Position numbers and translations under genes: made by a program
NCBI GenBank assembly: GCA_019925095.2
Contig: CM034389.1
Coordinates: 16,479,435 to 16,543,434, forward strand
Direction: 5' to 3'
Length of the DNA stretch: 64,000 nucleotides
Origin: Dendrolimus kikuchii
Lineage: Eukaryota > Arthropoda > Insecta > Lepidoptera > Lasiocampidae
Notes under the pieces: model-generated
What the model saw: only the letters and a program-made list of their open reading frames with translations
The model's database searches: none
What the model was told of the DNA's origin: nothing
In this document: positions 43,593 to 55,185 of the stretch, piece after piece
Layout: the number at the start of each line of letters is the position of its first letter
How positions within the stretch are numbered: the first letter of the stretch is position 1

Positions 43593-44827
43593 TAAGACTA
43601 TAAAAGAAACAAATGGCATTAATTGAATTTTGTTATTTTCTTAATCAATATACCACGTTTATAATATTGTTTTTTTAACAAAGATCAAGCGATGTGTTCT
43701 AACTTCATAGCTGTGTACTGATCGGTCGCCAGTTTTCAACACACAATCGATTTTAATTTGGCACTTCAATTAAACAGACCTATCCTGCCCATCAAAACCA
43801 CGAGTAAAGTTGCAAATAGCTAATGGCCCAATAAACATTCTGAGACCAGTTATAGATTGGTATAGACATAGACAATAGGCAACAGTCTTTGGAATCAATG
43901 GTCCACTCAATGGTAACTTTCTCTTATTTAATTTAATATAAACTTGGCTTCGCTGGCGACCTACATTTACCCATTAAATAATGTCCAATTATTTTAAAAT
44001 AAATAATAATTTTCTGACAGGCTCATAATATATGGACGAATTTATCTGATATATTAAAAACTCGTATTTCCATATCCATCAAGCGAGCAGTCTGCCTATC
44101 TTACCTGATTCAGGCACAAAAAAGAATCTTATAGCATTTCGCTAACATAATTATTGCATATATGTACATATAGCCATCTTATATCAGTGTAAGTAACTTA
44201 TTTGACAGTAGATTCCATGGCATCCGCTAGTCCCCCTTATCGTACGGAAATGTTTGTTCCCATTGTATAGCGCAATAGTCGTAATCGACCAAGCCCCCGT
44301 CTAATGACTTCTTGATTAAACCCAAGTATTCATGCATTACATGAGTCTCGCATCCCTCTCAAGTTGACGATAGCTTACATACATAGATATAAGAATTAAC
44401 CATATCTTGCATAAACAACTAAATATTGATCACATCTAGATTTCTGTGCTCACAGGCATTCCCTCTACTGTTTCTTATTATTATAAGACTAAAGGGTTTT
44501 ATTTACTGGCCGATTTAAATAATGACATAAGTCAAAATTTTACAATTTATGAAATAATAATTTATTACAGTATTTATTTAATTAAAATTGGATTTTATCC
44601 ACATATTATAACAATAGTTTTTTATGTTAATTTAGAACATAAATTCTCTACTCACTCAAAATCGATATTTTGATATGTGCCACTTTTATTCAATCAATGA
44701 TTTAAATTATATAAATACCCAGTGATAATTTATTTATAAATATGTATCTGTTTAGATTGGAAAGGTCGCAATAGTTGTAATGTATACTAAACATGTTTAA
44801 GCTATGTCACGATGTTTATTTAAAATA
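43593..44827. other. AT-rich DNA without recognised features
   Basis: Nothing supported. Confidence 0.5.
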
Positions 44828-45069
44828 TCTAATGTATTATAAACTTGTAAAAGTCTAGTCTTGTTTCTTCCATTTTTTGAGTTTTGTCTGTTTGTTCGGA
44901 ATTCACGCATAAACTACTGGGCCGATTTCGATGCAGGTTTCGCTGATCGATAGTAAATTCCCTGTCATAAAATCTGTGGTACCTCATATCCCGGAAATCT
45001 TAGGTTAGGACACGTATAACTTACACGCTCATTCCTTCCAACGAGGATGAAGTCACGGACGAGTCCTAG
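44828..45069 (+). mobile_element. Helitron R, short copy
   Basis: A/TCTAATGTATTATAAAC at the start and GAGTCCTAG/T at the end obey the Helitron A/TC..CTAG/T rule. The GGGCCGATTTCGATGCAGG and GCTGATCGATAG landmarks place it in family R. Length 242 bp. Confidence 0.7.
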
Positions 45070-45075
45070 TATTAT

Positions 45076-45508
45076 ACAAGTTTCGAATTCATGCTCATCT
45101 TAGACTATGTAATATCTTCGCTTACCATAAGGTGCACATAGAATCAGTGCGGAGAAAGTCGCAAATCAAACTTAAGTTTATTTTATTTTTCTATTAGCCA
45201 ACTATTACACAAGAAAAACTACTTGTAAAACAGTTTGCCAAAATGCTTTCATAACGATAATGAAATAAAATTAATGATTTATTTACGTGAAAAAGCCGTA
45301 TCGTGAGAAATTCATGAGCAGATAATGCTAACTACAAAGAGATCATAAAAAGCAATTTATTTTATGGAACCACGGCAAAATATTTTATAAGGATTTTCGC
45401 TTTTATATAATAATTAGTTTGGCACCGTTTAATTAATCGTCTGAGAATATTTCTTGGTTATATTTATATAAATTATATAGAATATTTTTATGTAATTTAT
45501 ATTATTAG
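45076..45508. other. AT-rich DNA without recognised features
   Basis: Nothing supported. Confidence 0.5.
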
Positions 45509-45943
45509 TCTATATATATAAAAATCACTTGCTGTTCGTTAGTCTCGCTAAAAGTCGAGAACGGCTGGACTGATTTGGCTAATTTTGATTTTGAATTATT
45601 TGTGGAAGTTCAAGGAAGGTTTAAAAGGTGAGTAAATATGAAAAAAAATGCTTGGAATGTAGTAAAAACAACGATTTCGCTTTCCCTTAGAAACTATTCC
45701 TACCTGTCAAACATTTGATGTTCATCCAGTCGTTTAGAAATCAATTAAATTTAATAGTCGTTCAGAAATCAAATTTTTAAAAGCGAAGTTTTTTTTTCTT
45801 TGGTTTTGAATGTCAAACGTTCGATGTTCGTTCCAGTTAAGTATTGACTACATTTTTTACTAAAGTTGAAAAATTCTGCAATTATCATTCAGCTGTTTTA
45901 TTTATTGATTCTGAAGCCGTACGAAATTTGCCGGGTCAGCTAG
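45509..45943 (+). mobile_element. Non-autonomous Helitron-like element
   Basis: TCTATATATATAAAAATCAC at the start, GAGAACGGCTGGACTGATTT inside, and TTGCCGGGTCAGCTAG/T at the end. The last 12 bases resemble the end at 43592. The base before TC is G rather than the expected A. Confidence 0.6.
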
Positions 45944-46261
45944 TTAAAAATAAAAAGTTCCAAATTAAATTTGTGATATTTTTTGTAATCTTGTTCTCAA
46001 ATTAATTTCGATATCTTATATGATCTAATGACTTTTAGCATACTTTATTCACTTAAATGCAGACGTCTCGGGTACAATTCTATTTCTACCTTGTTCAGGG
46101 AATTGGTAAAATTAATTATCATCAACTTTAGTATGCATTTACTTTGTTGAATAACGGAAATGAACGTCGGATATATTATCCCACAAAATAGTTATACTTC
46201 TTGTGTCCGAGTCCAAAAATTAAACCAACGAAGTCGCAATAGATTGTTTTTATAATGAATA

Positions 46262-46445
46262 GGTTCGCGTGGGACTGACTTTGCGCCTGATGTCAGGCGG
46301 AAATGCAGTCTAAGGTGGAGCACGCTTACCTGGAAGATACCTGTTCACGCGAGACTTGAAGACACCTAGATTGTATTCTTCAGGAAAGACAGACGACGGT
46401 AGAGAGTTCCACTCTTCAGCGTTGCGTATGATAAAAGTGAAAGCA
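46262..46445 (-). pseudogene. LINE ORF2 C-terminal peptide
   Basis: Minus frame reads [20 protein letters not shown] then [13 protein letters not shown] and a stop. This W-x-SLP...F-x-FK-x-R end is common to Jockey/CR1-type LINEs. No upstream domain remains. Confidence 0.6.
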
Positions 46446-47314
46446 TTCAAATTATTCAATTCTTCTTCAAACATGTATTAAACTCTTGGATTGATCATGT
46501 GAACAGGTATAGTACCTATATAGGTTTTACAGGTGTAATATAGTATAGGTTGCAACATAACATTTTACGTACATCATGTCATTATTATAACTATAATAAT
46601 ATTGTTACAACTTAGGCTCCGACAAAGACAAATTCCACGTACAGATCTGTAGAAGAACATTTTATTACCTGTCGGCATTTGAACTAATTGTAATCCTTTT
46701 ATGATCGTCTTCTTTCATTCTCTTATTTATTGGCATACGTCTCTAGTTATTGTGGAGAACAGCCTATTGTCCTATTGTACTCGTTTAGGTCCACTCAAGA
46801 GCATCATTAGCCATGTGTTGCCGATTAAAAGTACAATCTAATTCTAGAAAATTATGTCGACGTTACCGGGCGGGCACATTTATATTTGTGAAGTATAAAA
46901 CGATGGCTCGATTGAGAGAGTTCCAGTTGAGCTACAACTACGATCTAGGCGTGATGTGTGTGCATTCGGGAAACTAATAGTGACGGATTTGGCGCATTTT
47001 ATTGACTGACGACCTTCTGCATTACGTTTGTATTTGTTGCGTTCGGTTATATTTGTACCTGTGTTATACGTGTTTGTATAGTTCTAATAAAGTCTATAAA
47101 AATTCTAACGGCATTTTAATTCGAGTCCCGCAAACTCGTAACAATATTTTTGTTTCCTTTTATTGTGTTCTTGTCTTATTGTGTATGCACTGTTTGCTGC
47201 AACTCCATTAATTCTGCAAAAGTAATTCTGTAACATACTTCTCTATAAAACTTATAAAAAAAGAACTTGAGATATAAATAGAATAAGAAATAAAAAGAAA
47301 AACAATTTTTAGCT
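46446..47314. other. AT-rich DNA without recognised features
   Basis: Nothing supported. Confidence 0.5.
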
Positions 47315-47480
47315 AGCCGCTTCTTCTCCTTAACAGCAATAACACGTTGTGATGCGGTGTACATGCAATAGGAAGTAAAATTAAATTTTATCTTATATGT
47401 ATGACCTTCAAAAAGTGTTCTCCAGTGGAACTTATTTTGAATAACAACTTTTGAATGTGAATTTGAATTAGTAACTGAAA
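47315..47480 (-). repeat. Dispersed repeat B, copy 2
   Basis: Reverse complement of the sequence at 19160-19325, including CTTTTTGAAGGTCATACATA and AACGTGTTATTGCTGTTAAG. An open frame on this strand is not recognised. Confidence 0.55.
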
Positions 47481-49420
47481 TATGACCCCACAAATATTTA
47501 AAGTACTCGTAATGTAAATGAAGATCATCTCTTTTCATTTAAAATGAATTTGCCGCGATGTTATTGACGTGTGCATTGCACAATGTATATGAGTTTATCA
47601 GATGGGTTTGAACTTTGAACTAATGGAAGATTACTTAAATCGTTTCCATTTGTAGTAAGAAATATAATAGTGACATTAAAGTGTTAAAACGCTTTTAAAA
47701 TAAGTGAATTTATAAAAATATTGCAGCCTTAAATGTTGTTCCTCTTTTCAGGTAAGATGTGCACTCATAATAATATTATAAAACAGTTGCATGTTAGTCT
47801 GTTTCATGTGTATTAAAAATAGCATCTTATAAGAGCAACTTGAATTCAGTGTGGTGTTTATTTCGTAATAGGATCGAAAGGATGTAAAAACCGTACGATA
47901 TTAATATTAATAACGGGTGGTATAAACAATTTACGTCGTGCCATCTATCTCGCAAATACCTCAACAACGCAACTTTACTAAATCCCATCTGCCGTTCCGA
48001 CAATAATATCTAATCCACTTAAACGTCCCTCACTGACGAAATCCATTTCATTACATCCCTTATAAATGCAGCGGTGCCGACAAAACCTCTGAAAGCGGAT
48101 AAACTAAAACATAGTTGCAAATCTAAGGGCTCAAATCACTTCACAGTCTCGATATTGTAGAGAGGATGGTGGTAGTGATTTATCTAAAAGCTGCTTGCTC
48201 CCTTCTTCCATCAAAACTATATCAAGTAGGGCGAGGAACATAAAATCGACCGCCCTTGCAGTTAGATAAAATGTAAAGGGAAGTTTGATTCACTCTCGTG
48301 ACACCACACGTAGAGCGGTTCGTCCATCCGACCCCAGCCCTCGGTAACGACGTCTTTATACTGAGCTATCTCTCTATTTGACTACAGCTCATATCTGACT
48401 TGATGGCACTTAGTGGAGTGGAACATTTATTGGAAATCTTGAACCTACTTTTCAACTTCAATAACCTGTCTAATACAGTAATATTTGGAACTTAATATCG
48501 TTTTGCCTTCCCATGAAGTATTATTGCGATCTAATATTATATTATTCCTATTTTCTAAGATTATATTTATTATTATATTTTTTAATTTATTTACATTTGT
48601 CGCTGATTTTTATGTATGTTAAATTATTGATAATAATTAGAAACATTGTACAATACATTTTCTTTTTACAAAACTATAGATGTGTAGGGAGGCTTGGCAA
48701 GTAAATAATAATGTAAGAAAAACATCGACAACCCGTTTTGATTACGACTATAATTAACAAAAATAATTCAGAATAATTTTTTTCATGTGTGTATTTCATC
48801 GTTCATAAGCGAGATATAAGTTCTTAAATAAAGGTTTCTAAGTGGTATATAATGCACGAAAATAGTGGCTGTTAGTGGATTTCGAACCCTTACTACTGTG
48901 ATAACCACTTAAGATGTTTCTTAATAACTTATCAAGTTATCGCCATAAATTTTTAAACTACTAGTGCCATTAGTAATACGAATTTGGCAGTAAAAAAGCT
49001 AACTCAACCCATCTTAGTGAGCAAATATCGTCGGTGACCACTGAGGTTAGGTTCATCTTGAGATGAGCGGCGGATAGACGGCGTCGGCTAGCATCTGGTC
49101 CGGTAATTAAGCGCATCTGCCTACGTTCAATTTTGAAACGCGGCGGATGAGAGTTGGCCCGTGCGCCTTTGGGCCCATTCCGAGGGGGAAGAGCAAATTG
49201 CTTAACTTTCAATTAAAGAGTTGTTATTCAAACCGCTCCGGGTTGCTTCGATAGAATTCTATTTTATTTCACAATGTCTTATTGCTTTTTGTTTTACGAT
49301 TTACTTAGCCACTGTTAGTTCCTATTTATTTAACAAACTGTTTTAATTAAATGTTATACTGATCACTTACTAATCACCATTAGAGTTCAGTATTTCATAT
49401 TTCGGATCCTAATGAGGCTT
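47481..49420. other. Non-coding DNA with a GC-richer patch
   Basis: 48880-48925 has a B-box-like GGGTTCGAAATCC on the minus strand, too weak to call a SINE. 49010-49200 is GC-richer with no recognised domain. Confidence 0.4.
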
Positions 49421-50024
49421 TTTTATATTGCTGGAGATCAGTAGATAAGCTGACGGCCTACATAATGGCAAGTGGTTACCATCGTCTATGGACGTTTTTT
49501 ATCCGTGCAGGAACGGAGAAATAATACAATTTGTTATGAGTGGCGACAAAACAACCCACAACGAGGTGGTAGTGTATTTGCCCATCTCGATGGCTATCAC
49601 CCTTGGTTTAGAGTATGCCGCTATAACAACCTTGAGTTGTGTCCCTGCATTAGTAGCCCGGTACCAGTCTCCCTTAAGAGAGCTGCAGCGCATTTGTAGC
49701 ATCTTTGGTGTTGCAAATATCCATAGGCGATGGTAACCGCTTTCCATCAGGTGGGCCGTCTGCCTGTCTGTTGAACTCGTGCAATAAAAAATATTTGCAA
49801 CACCAAAGGTGCTGGTAATATGCTACCGGCTTCGAAGACTTGAACCTGATTACTAGTTCCAGAACATATTTTGCCCAAGATCATTATGGCAGCATGCGCT
49901 AGACCAAGGTAGATCACTATCTACACGAGCAAATGCTCTACTTGACTGTGATTTGCTTTGTCGCCTCTTACGACAGACCGCCCGGTCACAGGAATAATAT
50001 TCTTTCTCCGTTCTTGGACGGATG
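49421..50024 (+). repeat. Older repeat A copy, split by a younger one
   Basis: 49421-49496 and 49790-50024 are the two halves of one + strand copy, broken at GGACRTTTGCAAC. The inner copy lies in between. Confidence 0.75.
49497..49789 (-). repeat. Younger repeat A copy nested in repeat A
   Basis: TTTTATCCGTGCAGGAACGG to CTCGTGCAATAAAA, reverse orientation. It confirms the element ends independently of the mariner insertion. Confidence 0.75.
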
Positions 50025-50278
50025 TTAACAAAGTTTTGTAGTACATTGGTTATCTTTTCTGAAGCAAGAGCACCTTAGTTCTTCGCAGAAATAAGAACCC
50101 GTGTTACCTGTTGAACTAATTTGTCTTATAATGACTGGAAGGCTGTATCGTATAATCTGAAAGAGCCCATGTTCAAAAAATTGTTATCTGTTCACCTGAA
50201 AAAGACAAGAACAACAAGAAAAAAAATATGATGTATGGAGTGCCTTTCATAGTTTTTAAACTTTTATTTTAGAATGTA

Positions 50279-50390
50279 TATACAGGTGAATTTTTCAAGT
50301 AGGCCTTCAGGGCCAAAACCTAAACTATACCAAATAGCGAAAAATACTCAAAGTAGTCCGTCCCGAAGACGATTTTGACAAAAACTAAAA
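50279..50390 (+). repeat. Dispersed repeat C, copy 2
   Basis: ACAGGTGAATTTTTCAAGTA, GGCCTTCAGGGCCAAA, AATAGCGAAAAATACTCAAAG (in parts) and CGATTTTGACAAAAAC match 58860-58975. Confidence 0.6.
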
Positions 50391-52390
50391 TACCGATTAG
50401 ATTTTTGAAAAATCTATTATATTGTCAGGAATCGAATCGGCTTATTATGATAAAATAAACACACCTGTATTATTACACCGAGTCTTGGTTAAGTTTCTAT
50501 GGGTCAATTTCTGTGAAGGAATGTCAAACCGCAGACTGTTATTTATGTATAATTATGTATATATTGTCATTAGTGATCTAGTGCCTAGAGAGGTGAGTTT
50601 CGCAGATTCAGATGAACATAACAAGTATGAACATAAATTGGAACTTTATAGTTTGTCTACCAACTACCGTTATATTCACACATGTCAATTTCTCCAAGCG
50701 ATTCTCCCAAGTCGACTGCTTTAGGCCCTCTGTTACCTAAAATTAAAAATGAATATTATTGTTTAATCAAGATTAAAGGCATTAAGATTCCGATGTCTTG
50801 CTGTAATAGTTTATTTTCTTGACGGATTCCAAATGCCAAAGTATTTTTGTAGCTTTTGTATCAGCTAGAATTTTTACGAACATTTTCCTTGCCCAATCAG
50901 ACGGACCCTCGTTCGGACTCGACACGCAATGAATATCGTTTTCAGTTTTTGTTTCGCTAACCTTAGCTTTATTATTCTACCTACACAACGAAGAGAAGTA
51001 TCTTTGGTAATAACAATATTTTATAGAAAGGTCCGTATTGAAACTACGAACGAAAAGGTTTTTAGTACACGTTTAATCCCATTATTAGATTATAATTCTA
51101 ATACTGTTAAGGAATGTAAAAAAATTAGCAACGGACAACTTACTGGTTAAAACTATAATAAAGAACATGCAACAAAAAAAATGTTTGAGTAAATAGCGAC
51201 ACTTACATTTCTTACATGTGATTAAAAAAATAACATGTTTTAAAATATTGTGTGCCGCATTAATAATAAGAAGTTACATAGTTGTTTATTTTTTTTACAA
51301 CTGTCAGAATAACAATTCTCACTACTACTATATTTCCAAACTAAGTAGACTGCGGTTTAATTATGGGTAAAATAGAAGGGATAACTTGAGAAAATATCCG
51401 AAAGGTCGTTTCTAAAATTTACCGTGCCAGTCATTGAACCTAAAACCCTGCGTATAATAACGAGTCAAACTTAAATAGGTCGTATTTACTGTTAAAACAA
51501 TAATTAATATGGTATTTGACATCTTAAAGTTATGAGACATCATAACTTTCTACATAAATTTTTAATATAAACAAAACCGGATTCAACGTAAAAAGCAAGA
51601 TAAAAAAAATATTTTGTACATGTTGAAGTCAGCGTATTTTGAAATGTTGTTGTTTTTTTATATTTTATTTCGAACCGACTTCAATATGTAGTAGAAAATA
51701 ATAATTATTTCAGTTTTCATTTGAAGTCGGTTTTATTTTTGTTAATAAAATACCTTTTATTTACTAGGATAATTTTATAAATAATTTTTTTAACGCCTGT
51801 AGAAATTGTATTACAGGCACTTGTATACATATTTTGCCTTTCCAAGAGTGTAGGGTATGCGCTCTTCAACAAGGTTTGAACTCTACTTTTTGACAATGGA
51901 ACCACCTCGGCGTACTCTTTCAAGTAAAAGAAAAAAAATTGAAAATCGATCCACATTTACACACCTTTTGGTGGTTGGTTAAAAATTTAGATTGCGACGT
52001 TTGTTAAGATAATAAAAAAGTGTCTCAGTTCATTTGCTTTTGGTTTACTATAGACCTTCAGCTAGTTTCAGTCGTTGTGTCGTAGTGAATTATGACGTTC
52101 TATGTATATATTTTCTCCCACATTATTCGAACGCGAGCATACACGAATCCAATTCAGGAAAACTTGCGTTTAGTGTGATACAAATTCGCAAAATAGCTGA
52201 CCCATAATTGAAAAGATTTGAGGAAGCTCCACCAAGATGAGCACAGCTCTCAATATTAATTACAAGCTTATCATATCATTGGATAGATAGATTATTCGAA
52301 CATCTATATCTCAGAATGGCTTTAAGACATCAAGCGTTTGACTTGAAAACATTGAATTATTTATTAACATTCATTTACGTGTTATTGTTT
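50391..52390. other. AT-rich DNA without genes
   Basis: Contains a 12-bp inverted pair, AACCGACTTCAA (51673-51684) and TTGAAGTCGGTT (51722-51733), likely two retroposon ends. Confidence 0.45.
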
Positions 52391-52393
52391 CAG

Positions 52394-52513
52394 CGTCACT
52401 GGTGTCCAGTGATTGTTCGGCTCGATGTGCGTCCGCAGCGCGAGGAGGGAGCATGCTGGTGCACCTCTTAATACTTAGCACCGCTTTCGCGGCAGCCAAC
52501 ACCGGCAAGCACG
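52394..52513 (+). CDS. Candidate first coding exon with signal peptide
   Basis: A good acceptor (TTATTGTTTCAG, ending 52393) precedes a GC-rich segment. ATG at 52453 in GGGAGCATGC starts MLVHLLILSTAFAAANTGKH, a typical secretory signal: short N-region, hydrophobic core LLILSTAF, and small residues (AFA, AAA) for cleavage. A donor GTACCT at 52514 splits the next codon after its first base (phase 1), common just after signal peptides. The donor is weak. The 5' part of the exon would be UTR. The protein would enter the secretory pathway; its identity is unknown because later exons are not seen. Confidence 0.45.
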
Positions 52514-52515
52514 GT

Positions 52516-53916
52516 ACCTACAAATATTTATCATTACACTTGTTCACTTGCTATTTGAATTCCGTTCTTCATTGCAATCTAGTGTTACTAGGAGATTTAT
52601 ACAACAAAACACATAGAACTTGGAGAACTGTTTAATTCGACTTTCGAACAAAGAATGCCAATCTAAAGTATCTCGCATAACAAATAGCCACCCTATAGGG
52701 CTACTATGACACGTGCCTCTGGTCAAATTCGAAGTGAGAATGCTCTTTCATTACTGCCGCTCGTTTTATATCCGATTAGTAAACAAAACTCCCCGCAAAT
52801 ATTAAAATAGTGCTATAAGAGGTTGCACTACTCGGAACATGTTAATAACAGTGGGTACGTCAATTGTGACGGTCTGTGTGATATACAAGAGGATCAAAAC
52901 GTTGAATTCTGGGTTACTTAATTTGGTCTAGGTGTCTAAGAGTGCGCACCCATATATATACCGTTTCTCTGGCTCAAAATATACATTTAATCTTTTTTTC
53001 TATTGAAAATACATAACAAGTATTATGAAGGCCATTTCCTTTTAATACGATTTGAGAGAAAAACATTACCCATATTCCTTCTTGTTATCGAAAATATATA
53101 TATACATTGTTCATTCTTATGAGAGACATTTTTAAATACGATATTAGATAAATAATGTATCTAGATAGTTTATTTAAAATATTTAATATCTAACTTTAGA
53201 TATTCCTTAAGTTTACAGAGACATTTACATATCGTTATATAGTGTAATTGTTTGTGAAAATCATATTTGTGTAATGTACCCAAAGGATCATCTAAGGAAA
53301 AACAATATATGCTCAATAACCGTCGGATTATTGGCAGGACTACGAAGAAGGTACAAACAAACATTCGCAAAAAGTTGCTCTACTTTATATAATTATGAGT
53401 ATGAGTATACTTTGCCCTAAGGCACATAATTTTACATAAATGGTTAAATCCAACCAAACAATATAATCATAGAGTAGCTTAAGAAGTTTAAACTAATGCA
53501 TGTGATGGGTCCAGAAGTATATATAACAATCGACCGCAGAATGTCAAACTTTCCAGAAGTTTAAACGTATTCAAATCTCGGCTTAGGAAGTGGCTAATTG
53601 AGCTCACTCCGATAGTTTAAAGGAGTTCATATAACGCAATTAGTGAACATAGTGAAACAAGAATAATTAACCAAATCATTTAAATAAAATTCAATTGACA
53701 ATTTTAATAAAAATAATGCTTTTTAGGGTTCAGTAGTAAAATAATAAAAACACCTGATGGATCTCGACACTGTGCGTATAGTGAACGCACTTGAACGTTT
53801 TTTGATTTTCTGAAGCAGGAAAACGGGCAGTCTACCTAGAAACTGTAAAAAAGCATTTTTACTTATCTTAATACTACTCAACAGATCTTATTCCAAATGA
53901 TTTTTTATTAAAAATA
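52516..53916. other. AT-rich DNA without recognised features
   Basis: If 52394-52513 is an exon, this would be intron. No other feature is supported. Confidence 0.45.
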
Positions 53917-54232
53917 CTAGGGTATTGCAACGAAAATTCCCGCGAGATTCCTGGGGCACAAACAACCGCAGCATTTAAAAAAGAATGTGAACTATCATTT
54001 TAGTGAAAACTATGTCCGAGTAAGCTAATTTTTATGCACCCGAACTACAAACCGCTTCAGGGAAAATTCCCACGGGATTATATATAATATCCCACATTTT
54101 ATTACAAAAAATTTGCTATCGATTTTTTTTTTGTAATTATTCTCAAAAAAATTTCTGCGGTATGCCCAGAATAAAAAGTAGCGCAGACTTTAAGTCTAAC
54201 AATTTGCTGTCGATCAGCGAAAACTGTATCAA
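53917..54232 (-). mobile_element. Helitron R copy, cut by the Gypsy element
   Basis: On the minus strand the family landmarks run from GCTGATCGACAGCAAATTG to an end at CTAG/T (53917-53920). The 5' part of the Helitron is missing at the junction with the Gypsy LTR and does not reappear on the other side of the element. Confidence 0.65.
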
Positions 54233-54361
54233 ACATTTTATTGACATTGTCATTCTTATGTTAGCCATCGAAATTATTTTCTGTATTTTATTGTAAAACT
54301 GGTAATTAAATAATTCGTCTTTAAACAAAGCCTATCTTCTTCATTGCACCAATCCGCCACA
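54233..54361 (+). repeat. Gypsy 5' LTR, 5'-truncated
   Basis: Identical by eye to the last 130 bp of the 3' LTR, from ACATTTTATTGACATTG to CAATCCGCCACA. Because the LTR start is gone, promoter sequence may be lost. Confidence 0.85.
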
Positions 54362-54381
54362 TATTGGTGACCTTATCAATA

Positions 54382-55185
54382 ATGGAGCACGAAAATAAAG
54401 GTGATATCACACCACCCGATTTATGCCGAGTCGGAGTGCGACTACCACCCTTTTGGGCTGAAGAACCAGCGGTATGGTTTGCGCAAATAGAAGGCAGCTT
54501 TGCTCTTTCTGGTATTAAAGACGACAATACCAAGTACTTTCACGTCTCGGCGCAACTTGAACATCGTTTTGCTGCAGAAGTCAAAGACATTATAATTAAC
54601 CCTCCAGCGACCGGCAAATACGAGTTTTTGAAAAATGAGCTCATCAAACGCCTGTCAGCTTCGCGAGAAAAAGAATTAACACAACTTCTCATGCATGAAG
54701 AACTTGGTGACAGAAGGCCTTCACAGTTTTTGAGACACTTACGCCATCTAGCGGGCAAAGATGTTTCGGATGATTTTATTCGAACCGTATGGACCAGCCG
54801 ATTGCCGACCAGCTTGCAAGCAGTCATCGCATCGCAATCTCAGTCTAAATTGGAAGCGCTCGCGGATCTCGCCGATAAAGTTCATGACTTAGTGCCGTCA
54901 TCACCACAAGTTGCATCAACTGACGCACCTAGATTATATTTCGAGCAGCTTACTAGAGAAATAGCAGAACTCAAACTTGAAGTTAAAGAACTTTCTAAGA
55001 GGAACACCAGAGATAGTCAACGCTCTCGTAGCTCAAGAAATCGTCGCAGTAGAAGTTGTACCAGGTCTCTCTCAAGTTACCGTAAGTTTCCCAATTGCTT
55101 TTATCACCATAGATACGGCGATAAAGCCAGGATATGTTTGAAACCTTGCGACTATCAGCAGGGAAACGAGAGGGGCGCTCATTGA
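54382..55185 (+). CDS. gag: Gypsy Gag
   Basis: The first ATG after the LTR and primer site starts [20 protein letters not shown]; the open frame extends upstream only through non-ATG codons. The 267-residue protein has a capsid-like core ([19 protein letters not shown], then [20 protein letters not shown]), a coiled segment ([17 protein letters not shown]), a basic Arg/Ser-rich stretch, and near the C-terminus a Cys/His motif ([18 protein letters not shown]) like that of related Gags. Gag would assemble the particle that packages element RNA. It overlaps pol by about 60 nt in the +0/-1 arrangement. Confidence 0.9.
   Translation: MEHENKGDITPPDLCRVGVRLPPFWAEEPAVWFAQIEGSFALSGIKDDNTKYFHVSAQLEHRFAAEVKDIIINPPATGKYEFLKNELIKRLSASREKELTQLLMHEELGDRRPSQFLRHLRHLAGKDVSDDFIRTVWTSRLPTSLQAVIASQSQSKLEALADLADKVHDLVPSSPQVASTDAPRLYFEQLTREIAELKLEVKELSKRNTRDSQRSRSSRNRRSRSCTRSLSSYRKFPNCFYHHRYGDKARICLKPCDYQQGNERGAH

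Noticed and set aside
48880..48925. A minus-strand SINE or tRNA with GGGTTCGAAATCC
   Set aside because: Only a B-box-like match is seen, with no convincing A box or tail.
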